NCBI GenBank assembly: GCA_963764695.1
Contig: CAVXTW010000002.1
Coordinates: 124,001 to 188,000 of the forward strand
Length of the DNA stretch: 64,000 nucleotides
Source: DATFRY01 sp963764695
Lineage (GTDB): Bacteria > Myxococcota_A > Polyangia > Haliangiales > Haliangiaceae
Direction of reading: 5' to 3'
Shown here: positions 37,281 to 46,300 of the stretch, one piece after another
Layout: the number at the start of each line of letters is the position of its first letter
How positions within the stretch are numbered: the stretch's first letter is position 1
The notes under the pieces: generated by a model
What the model was told of the DNA's origin: nothing
What the model saw: the letters and a program-made list of their open reading frames with translations, nothing else
Databases searched by the model: none
Translations under genes and position numbers: made by a program

Positions 37281-39527
37281 TCAGGTCAGCCGGGCCAGCA
37301 TCGCCTGGAAGCGCGGGTCATCGCGCAGCGGGTCGTAGTCCGGGTCGTTTTCGATCCAGTCGCGCTTGCCGATGCCGCGGCCGAACATCTTCTCGAGACA
37401 CGCCAGCGCCTCTTCCTTCTTGCCGGCGCGCGCGTACATGCAGGCGACGTTGGTCAGGACGATGGTCTCTTCCGGCCCGCTGGCCAGCGCGCGCTGGGCC
37501 CACTCGAGGGCCCGGTCAACCTCTCCCTCCTCGACCAGCGCGACCGCGCCCAGCGACAGCGCGCGCGAGTCGTGCGGGTCGAGCTCGAGACGGCGCTCGG
37601 CGCGGCGGATCCCCTCGCGCCGGCCCGCCCGCGCCTCCTCCAGCCGGCCCAGGCGCTTGAGCGGCATCTCGATCAGGAGGATGGCCTGGACGTCCTCGAC
37701 GCGCAGGTCGGCGGCGCGGCGGAACAGCGCCACCGACTCCTCGAACCGTCCCTGCTGGAAGCACGTGCGCGCATACAGGTAGTGGGCCTCGAAGGAGCCC
37801 GGGTTGAGCGCGATGGCCTGGGCGTAGGCGCGGCTGGCGCCGTCGTAGTCGCGGCGCATGGCGAGCACGGCGCCGCGCGCCACGTGCGCCTCCGACAGAT
37901 CGGGGCCCAGCTCGAGCGCCTGCTGGCTGGCGCGGTCGGCGGCCTCGGTCACCTCGTCGCCGGCGCCCATCCACTCGACCGCCCAGGCGTGCACCTGGGC
38001 CAGACCGGCGTAGGCGGGCGCGTAGCTCGGATCGATCTCGATGGCGCGGCGGTAGTAGCGCTCCGCCTCGGCGAAGGCCCGCGTCGTGCCGGCGTGATAG
38101 AGCTGGCGGCCGCGCAGGAAGTGCTCGTAGGCGTCCGGCGTCGTGCCCGGCCGGCGCAGGGCGTCGCGCTCGCGGGTGCTCAGCATGCCGCGCAGCGCGG
38201 TGGCCAGGCTGGCCGCGATCTGGTCCTGGATGGCGAACACGTCCTCGATGTGGCCGTCGAAGCGATGCGACCAGCGCTGGTAGGCGTCGGCGACGTCAAC
38301 AAGGCGGACGGTGATGCGCAGGCGATCGCCGGCCTTGCGCACGCCGCCCTCGACGACGGCATCGACGCCGAGGCGGGCACCGATGGCGCGCGCGTCCGCC
38401 GCCTCCGACTTGAACTGGAACGACGAGCTGCGCGACGCGACCCGCAGCCCGTCGAGCTGGGACAGCGTGTTGATGAGCTCCTCGGCGATTCCGTCGCAGA
38501 GATAGTCCTGGTCGCGCGCCGGGCTCATGTCGAGAAACGACAGGACGCCGACCGACGACACCGGCGCCCCGGCCCGCGGGTCCGTGCCCAGCTCGGTGTC
38601 GGCGCGCGCGGCTGCACCCTCGCCGGTGAAGGTGTGGCCCGCGGCCGGCGGCGTGATCCGGACCGTGGGAAGCGCCGACGACGGCGGCCGCACGCTCGCC
38701 GTGGGCCCGACGGTGGTCGCGTCGATGGCGACGAGCGCGGCGCAGGCAGCCTCGCCGTCGGCCGGGCGCTGCGCGGGATTCTTGTGCAGCATGCGCGCGA
38801 CCAGCGTCTCGAGGTCGCGCGACACCGGGATGAGCTCGCCCAGCCGTGGCGGCGGCCGGCGCAGGATGGCGGCGATCACCTCCTCGATCGTCTGCCCCTC
38901 GAACGGCGGCCGGCCGGCCAGGCAGCGGAAGAGCAGGGCGCCGAGCGCGTACACATCGGCGCGCGCATCGATGTCGCGATCGCCGCGCGCCTGCTCGGGC
39001 GCCATGTACGCCGGCGTCCCGACCACCGCGCCGGTGACGGTGAGCGCATCCATGCTCGCGCGCCGCGCGACTCCGTAGTCGAGCAGCACGACCCGGTCGG
39101 TGCGCCCGTCGACAAGGAACACGTTCGACGGCTTTATGTCGCGGTGGACGATGCCCAGCCTGTGCGCGGCCCCGAGCGCCCCGGCGACCTGGACCGCCAC
39201 GCTGATGGCCTCGCCCATGCTCAGCTCGGCCTCGGCCAGTCGCTCGCCGAGGTCAGCCCCCTCGAGCCACTCCATCACCAGATACAGCTCGTCGCCGACC
39301 TGTCCGTGTCCCAGGTACGAGACGATACCGGGATGCCGCAGCGCGGCGAGGATCTCCACCTCGCGCTGAAACCTCTCCGCCCCGCCGGTCCCGCGCACCG
39401 TCTTGATCGCGACGGGAGATCCGCCATCCCGGTCCACGCCGCGATGGACGACCCCCATCCCGCCACTACCCGCGGGCCGTTCGACCTCGAACCGCCCATC
39501 GAGGATGTCGCCTGCCCCTATCGCCAT
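37281..39527 (-). CDS. Ser/Thr protein kinase with TolB-like and TPR domains
   Basis: About 748 residues. The kinase domain (about 10-265) has GSGGMGVVH, VAIKTVR, HRDIKPSNVFL and LLDYGVARR, where the usual DFG is DYG. A TolB/FlgO-like domain (VGVLSFLDMSPARDQDYLCDGIAEELINTL, split here as two adjoining motifs of the family) begins near 345, then TPR repeats (AEAERYYRRAIEIDPSYAPAY and AYAQAIALNPGSFEAHYLYA) to the end. No membrane helix is evident. This layout is shared with adenylate-cyclase-like regulators. A GTG at 39557 is an alternative start. Confidence 0.88.
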   Translation of the reverse strand: MAIGAGDILDGRFEVERPAGSGGMGVVHRGVDRDGGSPVAIKTVRGTGGAERFQREVEILAALRHPGIVSYLGHGQVGDELYLVMEWLEGADLGERLAEAELSMGEAISVAVQVAGALGAAHRLGIVHRDIKPSNVFLVDGRTDRVVLLDYGVARRASMDALTVTGAVVGTPAYMAPEQARGDRDIDARADVYALGALLFRCLAGRPPFEGQTIEEVIAAILRRPPPRLGELIPVSRDLETLVARMLHKNPAQRPADGEAACAALVAIDATTVGPTASVRPPSSALPTVRITPPAAGHTFTGEGAAARADTELGTDPRAGAPVSSVGVLSFLDMSPARDQDYLCDGIAEELINTLSQLDGLRVASRSSSFQFKSEAADARAIGARLGVDAVVEGGVRKAGDRLRITVRLVDVADAYQRWSHRFDGHIEDVFAIQDQIAASLATALRGMLSTRERDALRRPGTTPDAYEHFLRGRQLYHAGTTRAFAEAERYYRRAIEIDPSYAPAYAGLAQVHAWAVEWMGAGDEVTEAADRASQQALELGPDLSEAHVARGAVLAMRRDYDGASRAYAQAIALNPGSFEAHYLYARTCFQQGRFEESVALFRRAADLRVEDVQAILLIEMPLKRLGRLEEARAGRREGIRRAERRLELDPHDSRALSLGAVALVEEGEVDRALEWAQRALASGPEETIVLTNVACMYARAGKKEEALACLEKMFGRGIGKRDWIENDPDYDPLRDDPRFQAMLARLT

Positions 39528-39599
39528 CCGTTCCGGCCCTGGTGGATAGCTTGACACATCCGGGCGGCGCGCCGGGCCGGCCGGTGCGCGGAAGGTGGC

Positions 39600-39698
39600 C
39601 GGTTCCGCTCTGGGCCGGGCTTCGAGCGCCGCATCAAGGACCTGGCTCTTCCCGCCCTGGCCGCCCGCAGCCCGAGCCCGACCGACCCGATCGGCTGA
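39600..39698 (+). pseudogene. Relic of a gene homologous to the one at 53.9-54.2 kb
   Basis: The frame ends IKDLALPALAARSPSPTDPIG and TGA, matching the C-terminus VILPALAARTLTPTDPID of the hypothetical gene near 54.2 kb. About 65 bases align at roughly 85 % identity, including sequence past the stop. No start or upstream half is present, so only the 3' end of a duplicated copy survives. The rest of the 220-base gap between the kinase and the lipoprotein shows nothing else. Confidence 0.5.
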
Positions 39699-39750
39699 CC
39701 CGACCGGGCCGGCCGATCCGGTCGGGCCGACCGGAATCCGAGGGCGGCTT

Positions 39751-40428
39751 TCAGTCTCCGTTCTCGATCGGCGTGTCCCAGGTGGCCTGCTCGATCGTGG
39801 TCGAGCAGCCCCCGGCGAGCGGCGCTCCGTCCTCGCCGAGCTCGGTCAGCGTCACGTCACTCATCGTGCCCGTGAAGTTGCCGGTGATCTCGTTTTCCGC
39901 GCGCGTCCCCGCCGAATTGACGACCACGTTTCCGCCGGTGGCGAAGTACCGCTTGTCGTTGGCCTCGTCCTCGTCGCCAAAATTGGCAATCAGACTGACG
40001 CAGACGCCACAGTTTTGCGGGCTCGTGTCGTCCCCCTCGATGTTGAACTCCCCGGCCGCCAGCTGAGCATCGACGAAGGGGCCATAGTCGTCCCACAGCT
40101 CGATGGTGAGAAAGTTGCTCGGGGTGTCAGTGGCGTCCATCGCGCCGGCGAGAAGCAGCGCCCTGAACGACGGATCGGGCTCCTGCCCCTCCCCCGGTGG
40201 CTGGGTGCGATGCTGCGCCTGGGACGACGCCAGCGAGACCGTACCGAGCGAATCCTCGAACGGGCAGTCGGCGCCGGCGCCGGCGTCGCTGCCGGTGCCG
40301 TCGTCGCCACCCGTGCCGTCGCCGCCTGCATCAGGCCCCGTGCCGTCGTCGTCGCCCCCGCACGCGGGAAGCGCAAACAGAAGTGTCGCAGCGGCCGCGA
40401 TACCGCGAAGCCGATTACACCTGAACAT
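39751..40428 (-). CDS. Secreted lipoprotein, paralogue of the one at 53.0-53.7 kb
   Basis: A 225-residue lipoprotein: signal peptide GIAAAATLLFALPACGG followed by an Asp/Gly-rich linker. The body ends with NDKRYFATGGNVVVNS and GGCSTTIEQATWDTPI, which match YYATGGSVQLDS and SGCTTSIDAGTVIATI in the second lipoprotein of this window, so both belong to one expanded family of unknown function. A single disulfide seems possible (NCGVCV, GGCST). AGGAGG stands six bases before the ATG, and a sigma-54-type promoter lies about 50 bases upstream. Confidence 0.8.
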   Translation of the reverse strand: MFRCNRLRGIAAAATLLFALPACGGDDDGTGPDAGGDGTGGDDGTGSDAGAGADCPFEDSLGTVSLASSQAQHRTQPPGEGQEPDPSFRALLLAGAMDATDTPSNFLTIELWDDYGPFVDAQLAAGEFNIEGDDTSPQNCGVCVSLIANFGDEDEANDKRYFATGGNVVVNSAGTRAENEITGNFTGTMSDVTLTELGEDGAPLAGGCSTTIEQATWDTPIENGD

Positions 40429-40476
40429 GAAACCTCCTGTAGAGCGTGAGTTCGTAATCACGGTGCTGCAGGAAGG

Positions 40477-40492
40477 AGCAAGCGATGTACCG
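40477..40492 (-). promoter_or_regulatory. Sigma-54-type promoter for the 39.8-40.4 kb lipoprotein
   Basis: On the minus strand the sequence reads CGGTACATCGCTTGCT, with the invariant GG and GC ten bases apart and a perfect TTGCT -12 element. The -24 element is partial. It lies about 50 bases upstream of the start codon, leaving a short leader that includes AGGAGG. Confidence 0.5.
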
Positions 40493-40635
40493 CCGGCGAC
40501 GAGACGCGGTCGCCGCGGCAAACAGACACCTTGGGTCGATCGACCGACCGCGTGAACGGCACTGCTGGTCTTCTCGTCCAGGCCGCTTTACGCGAAGACC
40601 ATTACGAAGACGAAGCGGCCACGCCTGGTCGGCGG

Positions 40636-40853
40636 AAGGTCAGACGCCGACGTCGATCGGCGCGAGGGCGACCGGTCGACAGTCGCGGGCGCGCGCCTCG
40701 CTTCGACGTCGATCTCGTCGAGCCTCCACCAGCGAAGGTCGGTGACGTGCTCGTCGGCGAGCTGGGCGGCGGACATCTCCGGGACAATCTCTTGGCCGCG
40801 CCTCCCCATGGCCACCAGGAGATCCGCTCGGTCTGGCCGGCCCACCCGACGCT
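40636..40853 (-). pseudogene. Relic copy of the NUDIX 3' end
   Basis: This stretch repeats the last ~200 bases of the Mug-NUDIX gene 0.8 kb away: the protein string EIVPEMSAAQLADEHVTDLR is identical in both, then the copies diverge. It starts within the NUDIX domain, has no NUDIX box and no start codon. Between 40493 and 40635 and from 40854 to 40948 I see nothing recognisable. Confidence 0.75.
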
Positions 40854-40948
40854 CGGCTCAGCTCACTCGGTCCGAAACTCCGCGGATCCCCAGCCTCGAC
40901 CAACACACCCTGTGTGGAGGCTGGCGCAGCCGCGGTATCATCATCGAC

Positions 40949-41194
40949 ATGCCAGCCATCAAGGCGCGTGTGAAGAATGGGCGCATCGTCGTCAACGAGC
41001 CGACTGACTTGCCCGATGGAGAGGTCGTCGATCTGGTGCCGCTCGACGAGGTGCTCGCCCGCGGCGGCGACTATCTCGACAACGAAGAACGCGAGCGGCT
41101 GCACCAGTCCCTGCGCGAGAGCATCACGCAGATGAAAGCAGAGCAGACGATCGACGCCGATGCCGCCCTGGCGGAGCTCGACACCCATCGATGA
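40949..41194 (+). CDS. Antitoxin-like protein of a type II toxin-antitoxin pair
   Basis: An 81-residue protein beginning PAIKARVKNGRIVVNEPTDL, typical of AbrB/DUF104-like antitoxins with an N-terminal swapped-hairpin DNA-binding part, followed by a charged helical tail (NEERERLHQSLRESITQM) of the kind that wraps a ParE/RelE toxin. Its stop overlaps the ATG of the toxin remnant by four bases (ATGA). With the toxin broken it is an orphan antitoxin. Confidence 0.7.
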   Translation: MPAIKARVKNGRIVVNEPTDLPDGEVVDLVPLDEVLARGGDYLDNEERERLHQSLRESITQMKAEQTIDADAALAELDTHR

Positions 41195-41314
41195 AGGTCC
41201 GCCTCACGCCACGCGCTCTGGCCGCGACACCACGTCTACTACGCCGTCGAGCAAGGCATGGTCGTGGTCCACTCCGTGTGGGGTGCGCAGCAACTCCAGG
41301 ACCCCGTTCTGTAG
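41191..41314 (+). pseudogene. ParE/RelE toxin remnant with internal deletion
   Basis: The frame starts MKVRLTPRALA, like the first strand of ParE toxins, and a second frame right after it reads HHVYYAVEQGMVVVHSVWGA and ends QDPVL with TAG, like the last strands of the same fold. The helical middle (about 45-60 residues) is missing and the junction is out of frame near 41228. The toxin is therefore inactive. Confidence 0.65.
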
Positions 41315-41445
41315 CGGGGCTCGGGACCCGAGACCTCCTTCCTTAGCCTGGACTGGACCGATGTGGCGAAGTCAACGTCGCCTCCAATCCGGCGTCGGCC
41401 GCCATCGCGCTGTTGACGCCACGCAGCCGTTTCGCCGGCCGAAGG

Positions 41446-42423
41446 TCACACGCCGACGTCGATCGGCGCTGGGGGCGGGCCGCGATCGACCAGGTCGCGG
41501 AGCACCGCGCCCAGGCGGCCCGGCGCGAACTCGACGTCGCGGGCAGCCTCGATCTCCTCGAGCTTCCACCAGCGAAGGTCGGTGACGTGCTCGTCGGCGA
41601 GCTGGGCGGCGGACATCTCCGGGACAATCTCTCCGCCGCGCCTCCCCAGGGGCACCAGGTAGATCTGCTCGGTCTGGCCGGCCCACCCCTCCATCGCTAG
41701 GAACCAGTGGTCGCGGGTCCAGATGAGCGGCCCGACCGGGTCGCGCAGGCCGACCTCTTCGATCAGCTCGCGCGCGAGCGCCTGCTCCGGCGACTCGCCG
41801 GGCTCGATCCCGCCGCCGGGCAGCGCCCAGAACGGCCCACCCAGAAAGACGAACCTGACGAGCACGACCCGGTTGTCGGCGTCGAGCACGACCGCGCGCG
41901 CCGCCGGCCTGAGCGGCATGCCGGATGCTCGCCCCGCCAGCTCGTGAAACCACCGCGCGCGCTCTCCCCACGGCACCGCAGCGTTCGCCGGCGACGTCGA
42001 CGGCAGGACGAAGAGCCTGGTGTCGCCGAGCCGCCGCGCCTGCACGCCGAGCGCCGGCCGCTCGCCGAACGTGCCCTGGTAGGCCGCCTTGCCGACAAAG
42101 GCAATCCACTCCGGGCGCAGCTCACGCGCGATCTTCGCAAGCCTCTCCTCCGACAGCGCGAAGTCGGCCCTGCGCAAGTCCCCCGCGCCCGGCGTGGTCC
42201 GCGCCGCGGCATTCGTCAGGCCAAGCCCGTACTCGACGACGGCACCTTGCTCGACCGGCTCGAGCAGTCGCGGCGTGAGGCGCGCCGCATGGAGCAACCG
42301 CCAGAAGTCGTTGCGCGGATTTGCATAGTGCGCGCCGGCCGCGGCCGAGACGCGCCCGGGATTGATGCCGCAGAAGACGATCCGCAGCCCGGCCGCGAGC
42401 ACGTCTGGGACCGCGCTTCTCAT
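41446..42423 (-). CDS. Mismatch-specific uracil/thymine-DNA glycosylase (Mug) fused to NUDIX hydrolase
   Basis: A 325-residue two-domain protein. Residues about 1-165 match the Mug/TDG glycosylase family: IVFCGINPGRVSAAAG, NPRNDFWRLLHAA and LFVLPSTSPAN, which cut U or T from G mismatches. Residues about 175-310 are a NUDIX hydrolase with the box GGGIEPGESPEQALAREL continuing IEEVGL, where the RELIEE glutamates bind metal. The ATG at 42423 is chosen because the Mug fold begins there. Fusing a mismatch repair glycosylase with a nucleotide-pool enzyme suggests a joint role against damaged pyrimidines. The NUDIX substrate is unknown. Confidence 0.85.
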   Translation of the reverse strand: MRSAVPDVLAAGLRIVFCGINPGRVSAAAGAHYANPRNDFWRLLHAARLTPRLLEPVEQGAVVEYGLGLTNAAARTTPGAGDLRRADFALSEERLAKIARELRPEWIAFVGKAAYQGTFGERPALGVQARRLGDTRLFVLPSTSPANAAVPWGERARWFHELAGRASGMPLRPAARAVVLDADNRVVLVRFVFLGGPFWALPGGGIEPGESPEQALARELIEEVGLRDPVGPLIWTRDHWFLAMEGWAGQTEQIYLVPLGRRGGEIVPEMSAAQLADEHVTDLRWWKLEEIEAARDVEFAPGRLGAVLRDLVDRGPPPAPIDVGV

Positions 42424-42599
42424 TCCACGAGGATAGGCGACCGCGACCCCGCCGTGTGCCGAGCGCGTCAGCCAGGTTGGCGCCACCCATTCCCGCAGCC
42501 CAGCCCCGGGCTCCGAGAACACGAAATCGCGCTGGCCGGGCGCAACAACCACCCCGAACGGTCCGACATGCCCGCCCGAAGTTCGCAGCGGAGGGCCCC

Positions 42600-43163
42600 A
42601 TGCGCGGCCGTGTACTGGTGGTGGACGATGACTCCCTGATCCGGCAAGTCGCCGAGCGGTCCCTGACCCGGGCCGGCTTCGAGGTCGCGACGGCCGCCAC
42701 GACGTGGCAGGCGCGATTCCTTTCGGCGACGGAGCTCTTCGATGTCGCCATTCTCGACTACTTTCTCGAACCGGGCGAAAGGGGCTGCGATCTCATCCCC
42801 GAGCTTCGGGCGCGCAGCCCGGCGATCCGCATCGCGGTGGTGAGCGGCCTGGGCGTCCTGCCCGAAGTGGTCCGCTACGCCCACGCGGCGGGCGCCGACG
42901 CCGTGACCAGCAAGATCGGCGTCAACTGGGCTGCGCTGGCCGGCGGAGAACGTCCGCAGCCCGTGGTCCCGCCTCGCCCGGTGGTCAACCTCGACGCCCT
43001 CCGGCGTGAAGCCATCCACGGCACCTTGCTCGTCCACGGACGGAACATCTCGGACACGGCGCGCGCTCTCGGCATGACGCGAAGCAGCCTGCAGCGCGTG
43101 CTGCGCAAGATGCCGCTGCCTGTCCTCGATGACGAAGGCGATCCGACCGAGGGCCGCGAATAG
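42600..43163 (+). CDS. Response regulator with Fis-type helix-turn-helix (ActR/RegA-like)
   Basis: A 187-residue protein. The receiver domain has VLVVDDDSLIRQV, phospho-Asp in VAILDYFLEPGE (about residue 54) and the lysine in AVTSKIG; the C-terminal 45 residues are a Fis-like HTH (NISDTARALGMTRSSLQRVL). This two-part layout without an AAA+ domain is that of ActR/RegA/PrrA regulators. No cognate kinase is adjacent. It is separated by about 145 bases, which contain two small palindromes, from the RHS gene, and so is a candidate regulator of it. Confidence 0.85.
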   Translation: MRGRVLVVDDDSLIRQVAERSLTRAGFEVATAATTWQARFLSATELFDVAILDYFLEPGERGCDLIPELRARSPAIRIAVVSGLGVLPEVVRYAHAAGADAVTSKIGVNWAALAGGERPQPVVPPRPVVNLDALRREAIHGTLLVHGRNISDTARALGMTRSSLQRVLRKMPLPVLDDEGDPTEGRE

Positions 43164-43201
43164 CGGCACCCCCTGCCGCACTCTGCGGCACCCCCTGCCG
43201 C
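43163..43201. promoter_or_regulatory. Two tandem palindromes between the response regulator and the RHS gene
   Basis: GCGGCACCCCCTGCCGC occurs twice, at 43163-43179 and 43185-43201, 22 bases apart, i.e. two turns of the helix. Each is an inverted repeat GCGGCA/TGCCGC around five C. A weaker TGCCG/CGGCA pair follows at about 43196-43212. They suit paired regulator dimers or a small terminator of the upstream gene. The remaining bases up to the RHS start show no clear promoter. Confidence 0.5.
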
Positions 43202-43309
43202 TCCATACGGCATTCCCGGATGACTCGCGTTCTGGCAGAAGTCGTCATGCAGCCAGTCCTGAAACTGCCTGTTTGACGTGCCCAGTTCGCCAACGCCGGG
43301 AGTGTATCG

Positions 43310-46300
43310 ATGAACAGATTCGCCCAACCTGCCAGTAGACCTTCACCGCGTAGACGCGCCAGGAGACCTCGGCCACGACGCCGCTCGATCGGCCTCGCGC
43401 TGATCCTGTGCGGATTCGCTGCTTGCCTCTCGGATGAGCCGGACGAGAAGCGAGACGAGTCGCACGCCGTCGGAGCCGAAGGCGACGCCGATGGCGTGGG
43501 AGGTGATCCCGTCGCCGCTGCCGTGACGCTGCCGCCCGGGAGCATCATCGACACGCTGCCCAACTCCGGCTGGACCGAGGGGAGCTTCTCGGTCAGCCAC
43601 GATGGCGCGGCCACGTATGCGCTTCCCCTGTGGGTCCCGGCCGGCCGCCGTGGTCACCAGCCGACTCTTGGTCTCCATTACAGCGGCCAGGCCGGCAACG
43701 GGCTCGTCGGTGTCGGGTGGTCTCTCTCGGGCCTGTCCACCATCACGCCCTGCCCACGCACCATGGGACGGGACAGCAAGAACCAGCAGGTGAGCTTCGA
43801 CAGCCGCGACGCGTACTGCCTCGACGGCATGCGACTCCGGCCGATCAACCAGGACTTCGAGGTCGAGAAGGAATATCGCACCGAGAAGGAATCCTTCTCG
43901 CGCATCGTCTCGTATGTCACGTCGGGGGAGGTAAATCCTCAGCCGGGCTATTTCAAGGTCTGGACCAAGGACGGCCAGATCCTCACGTATGGCCAGGGCG
44001 GCGGCATCCTGGTGGGAAGTCGCCTGACCGGAATCCAGCCGGAGAACCCGGCGCTGCAGAGGGATTCGACGGGGGCCAAGGTGGCGTGGGCGCTCAACCG
44101 GATCGAAGACCGCAACGGGAACGCGATCGACATCGAGTACGAGCGAATCGAGACGTCGACGAACATGTGGTCGGTGGAGCTTCGCCCCAAGGCGATCACC
44201 TACGGCCCCGATCGCAAGGTGGAGTTCGCCTACGAGAACCGACCCGATCCGATCGACGGCTTCCGGCCCAGCTCGAGAGGCGGCGTGCATACGAGGGTGA
44301 GCCAGCGGCTGAAGACCATCAAGATGTCGGCAGACATGCAGATCCTCCGCGAGTACCGGCTCGCGTACCGCCTCGACACCGACCTCACCATCACCGGTCG
44401 TAGCCTCCTCGCGAGCGTGAAGGAATGCGATGGCAGCGCCGCGTCGGCCGTGTGCCTCAACGCCCTCGAGTTCGAATGGTCGGGACCGACCAGCTACGAG
44501 TTCGACGTGATCGATACCGACATCACCGATGTGGGTACGCCAGCCCGGCGCTCAAGATTTCGTGGTGGGCGACGTCAACGCCGACGGTCGCGACGACATC
44601 ATCTACGACGACGCGAACCAGACTGGAAGATGCGATACAGCATCGGAGCGAGCTTCGGCACTCCGCACGCAACAGGCATCCCGAACTTTGGCTGCAGCCG
44701 TGGCCGGCTACATTCGGCCGATCCGGACCATCGACTACGATCGCGACGGCCGCATGGACATCTTGACCGAGGTGCCCTCTGCGGACGGGCGCAAGGCATT
44801 CGGCCTCTACCGCTCGACCGGCACGACCTACGAGAAGGTCGGATCCGAGGACTTCACCAAATCGTGCCCGCTGACCGGGGACACCAGCCGCTGCGTCTTC
44901 GGCGGCTACTTTGCCGACGTCGATGGCAACGGGCTGCCCGACTACCTGTCGGCCGAAGTGATCAGGGTGGTCGGCGAACCGGTGCGCCTGTCATGGCAGC
45001 TATCGCCTCAACAACCTTGGCACCTTTTCGCCCGCCGACAACGAACGGGGTCGAGACTCCGCTTCCCGCGGATCCGTTCGACGCGCGAGCATCAGATCCG
45101 CATCACGTCGTTCGACGGTCTCGACCCCGATCTGCTGTTCTGGAACGAGGCAAGACGGCAAGTACGAGACCCTGACGTGGCCGAACGGGCTCGTGCGGGC
45201 CGCGGCGCCCAATCTCCCGTTCCTGAAGCTGCCCGAGAACGAAGATCGCCGAAATCTCCACTTCGCGGACGTCAACTGCGACGGCCTGGAGGACGCGGTC
45301 TATCCAGGTACGGGGCTGGCCGTCCAGCTGAACACCGGCGCTGGATTCACCCAGATCATCGCGGGGCCGCCAGACTATCGTGCGCCCGCCGCGTGCTCAT
45401 TCCGGGCACGGACCTGCCCGTTCGCATCGTCGATTTCAACAACGACCACTGTGACGACGTGCTGGTCGTGCAGCCCGGCCAGCCAGCCAGCGCCACAGAC
45501 TTCGACGCACGGCTACCAGGTCTATTCCTGGCGAGATGGACGCTTTCAGCGCTCCGCGATCATGAACGTGCCCTCTCCGGTCGGGTGCGTGACGGCAGTA
45601 CTGCATCGCCACGGCGTTCCATCCGCTGGACTACAACGGAGACGCCACCATGGACATCGCCCAGGTCGCGCCATCCACCAGCGGCTCCCATCTGCAGCTC
45701 GTGGGACGCGAGGGCGAGGTCCCCGACCGGCTCGTCGGCGTCAAGGTGGCCGGTCTCGGTGAGCGCGTCCAGGTCAGCTACACCGATCTTTCCAACCCCG
45801 GCATCCACGTGCGCGGCACGTGCGCCCTGCCGCTCGTCTGTCCGGTTCGCGGAGGCAACCTGGTCCTGAGGGCCAGCATCGCGAATGGCATGACCGCGGG
45901 GAGCCCATGGCGCGTCTTCCAGCACAAATACCGGCACGGTCGAGCCGATCTCGTCGCGGGCTGGCTCGGCTTCGAAGAGCACGAGGTGACCGACATCGAG
46001 CCGTCACCCGACGCACAAGTCACGACCTACTTCGACAACACCACCACGAGGGTGGTCACGACCCCGACCGGCCTGCAGCGTGTCTACCCGTTCGCCCACC
46101 TGCCAAAGAAGACCACATACGTCGTCAAGGAGAACGTCGAGGGCGGGCTCACCACCACGTACGAACGGACCAGCACCGCGGCGTTCAGCTCCTTGGCCGG
46201 CGGAGCCCTGGGCACGTACCTCGTGCAGCGCGACAGTCAGGCGGACTCGGACCGCGAGAGCTTCGCCGGCGGGCCGCTCACGACGCTTCACACCCGTGAC

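Noticed and set aside
43200..43309. Sigma-54 promoter for the RHS gene
   Set aside because: TGGCAGAAG at about 43232 looks like a -24 element, but the GC that follows is 13 bases away and not 10.
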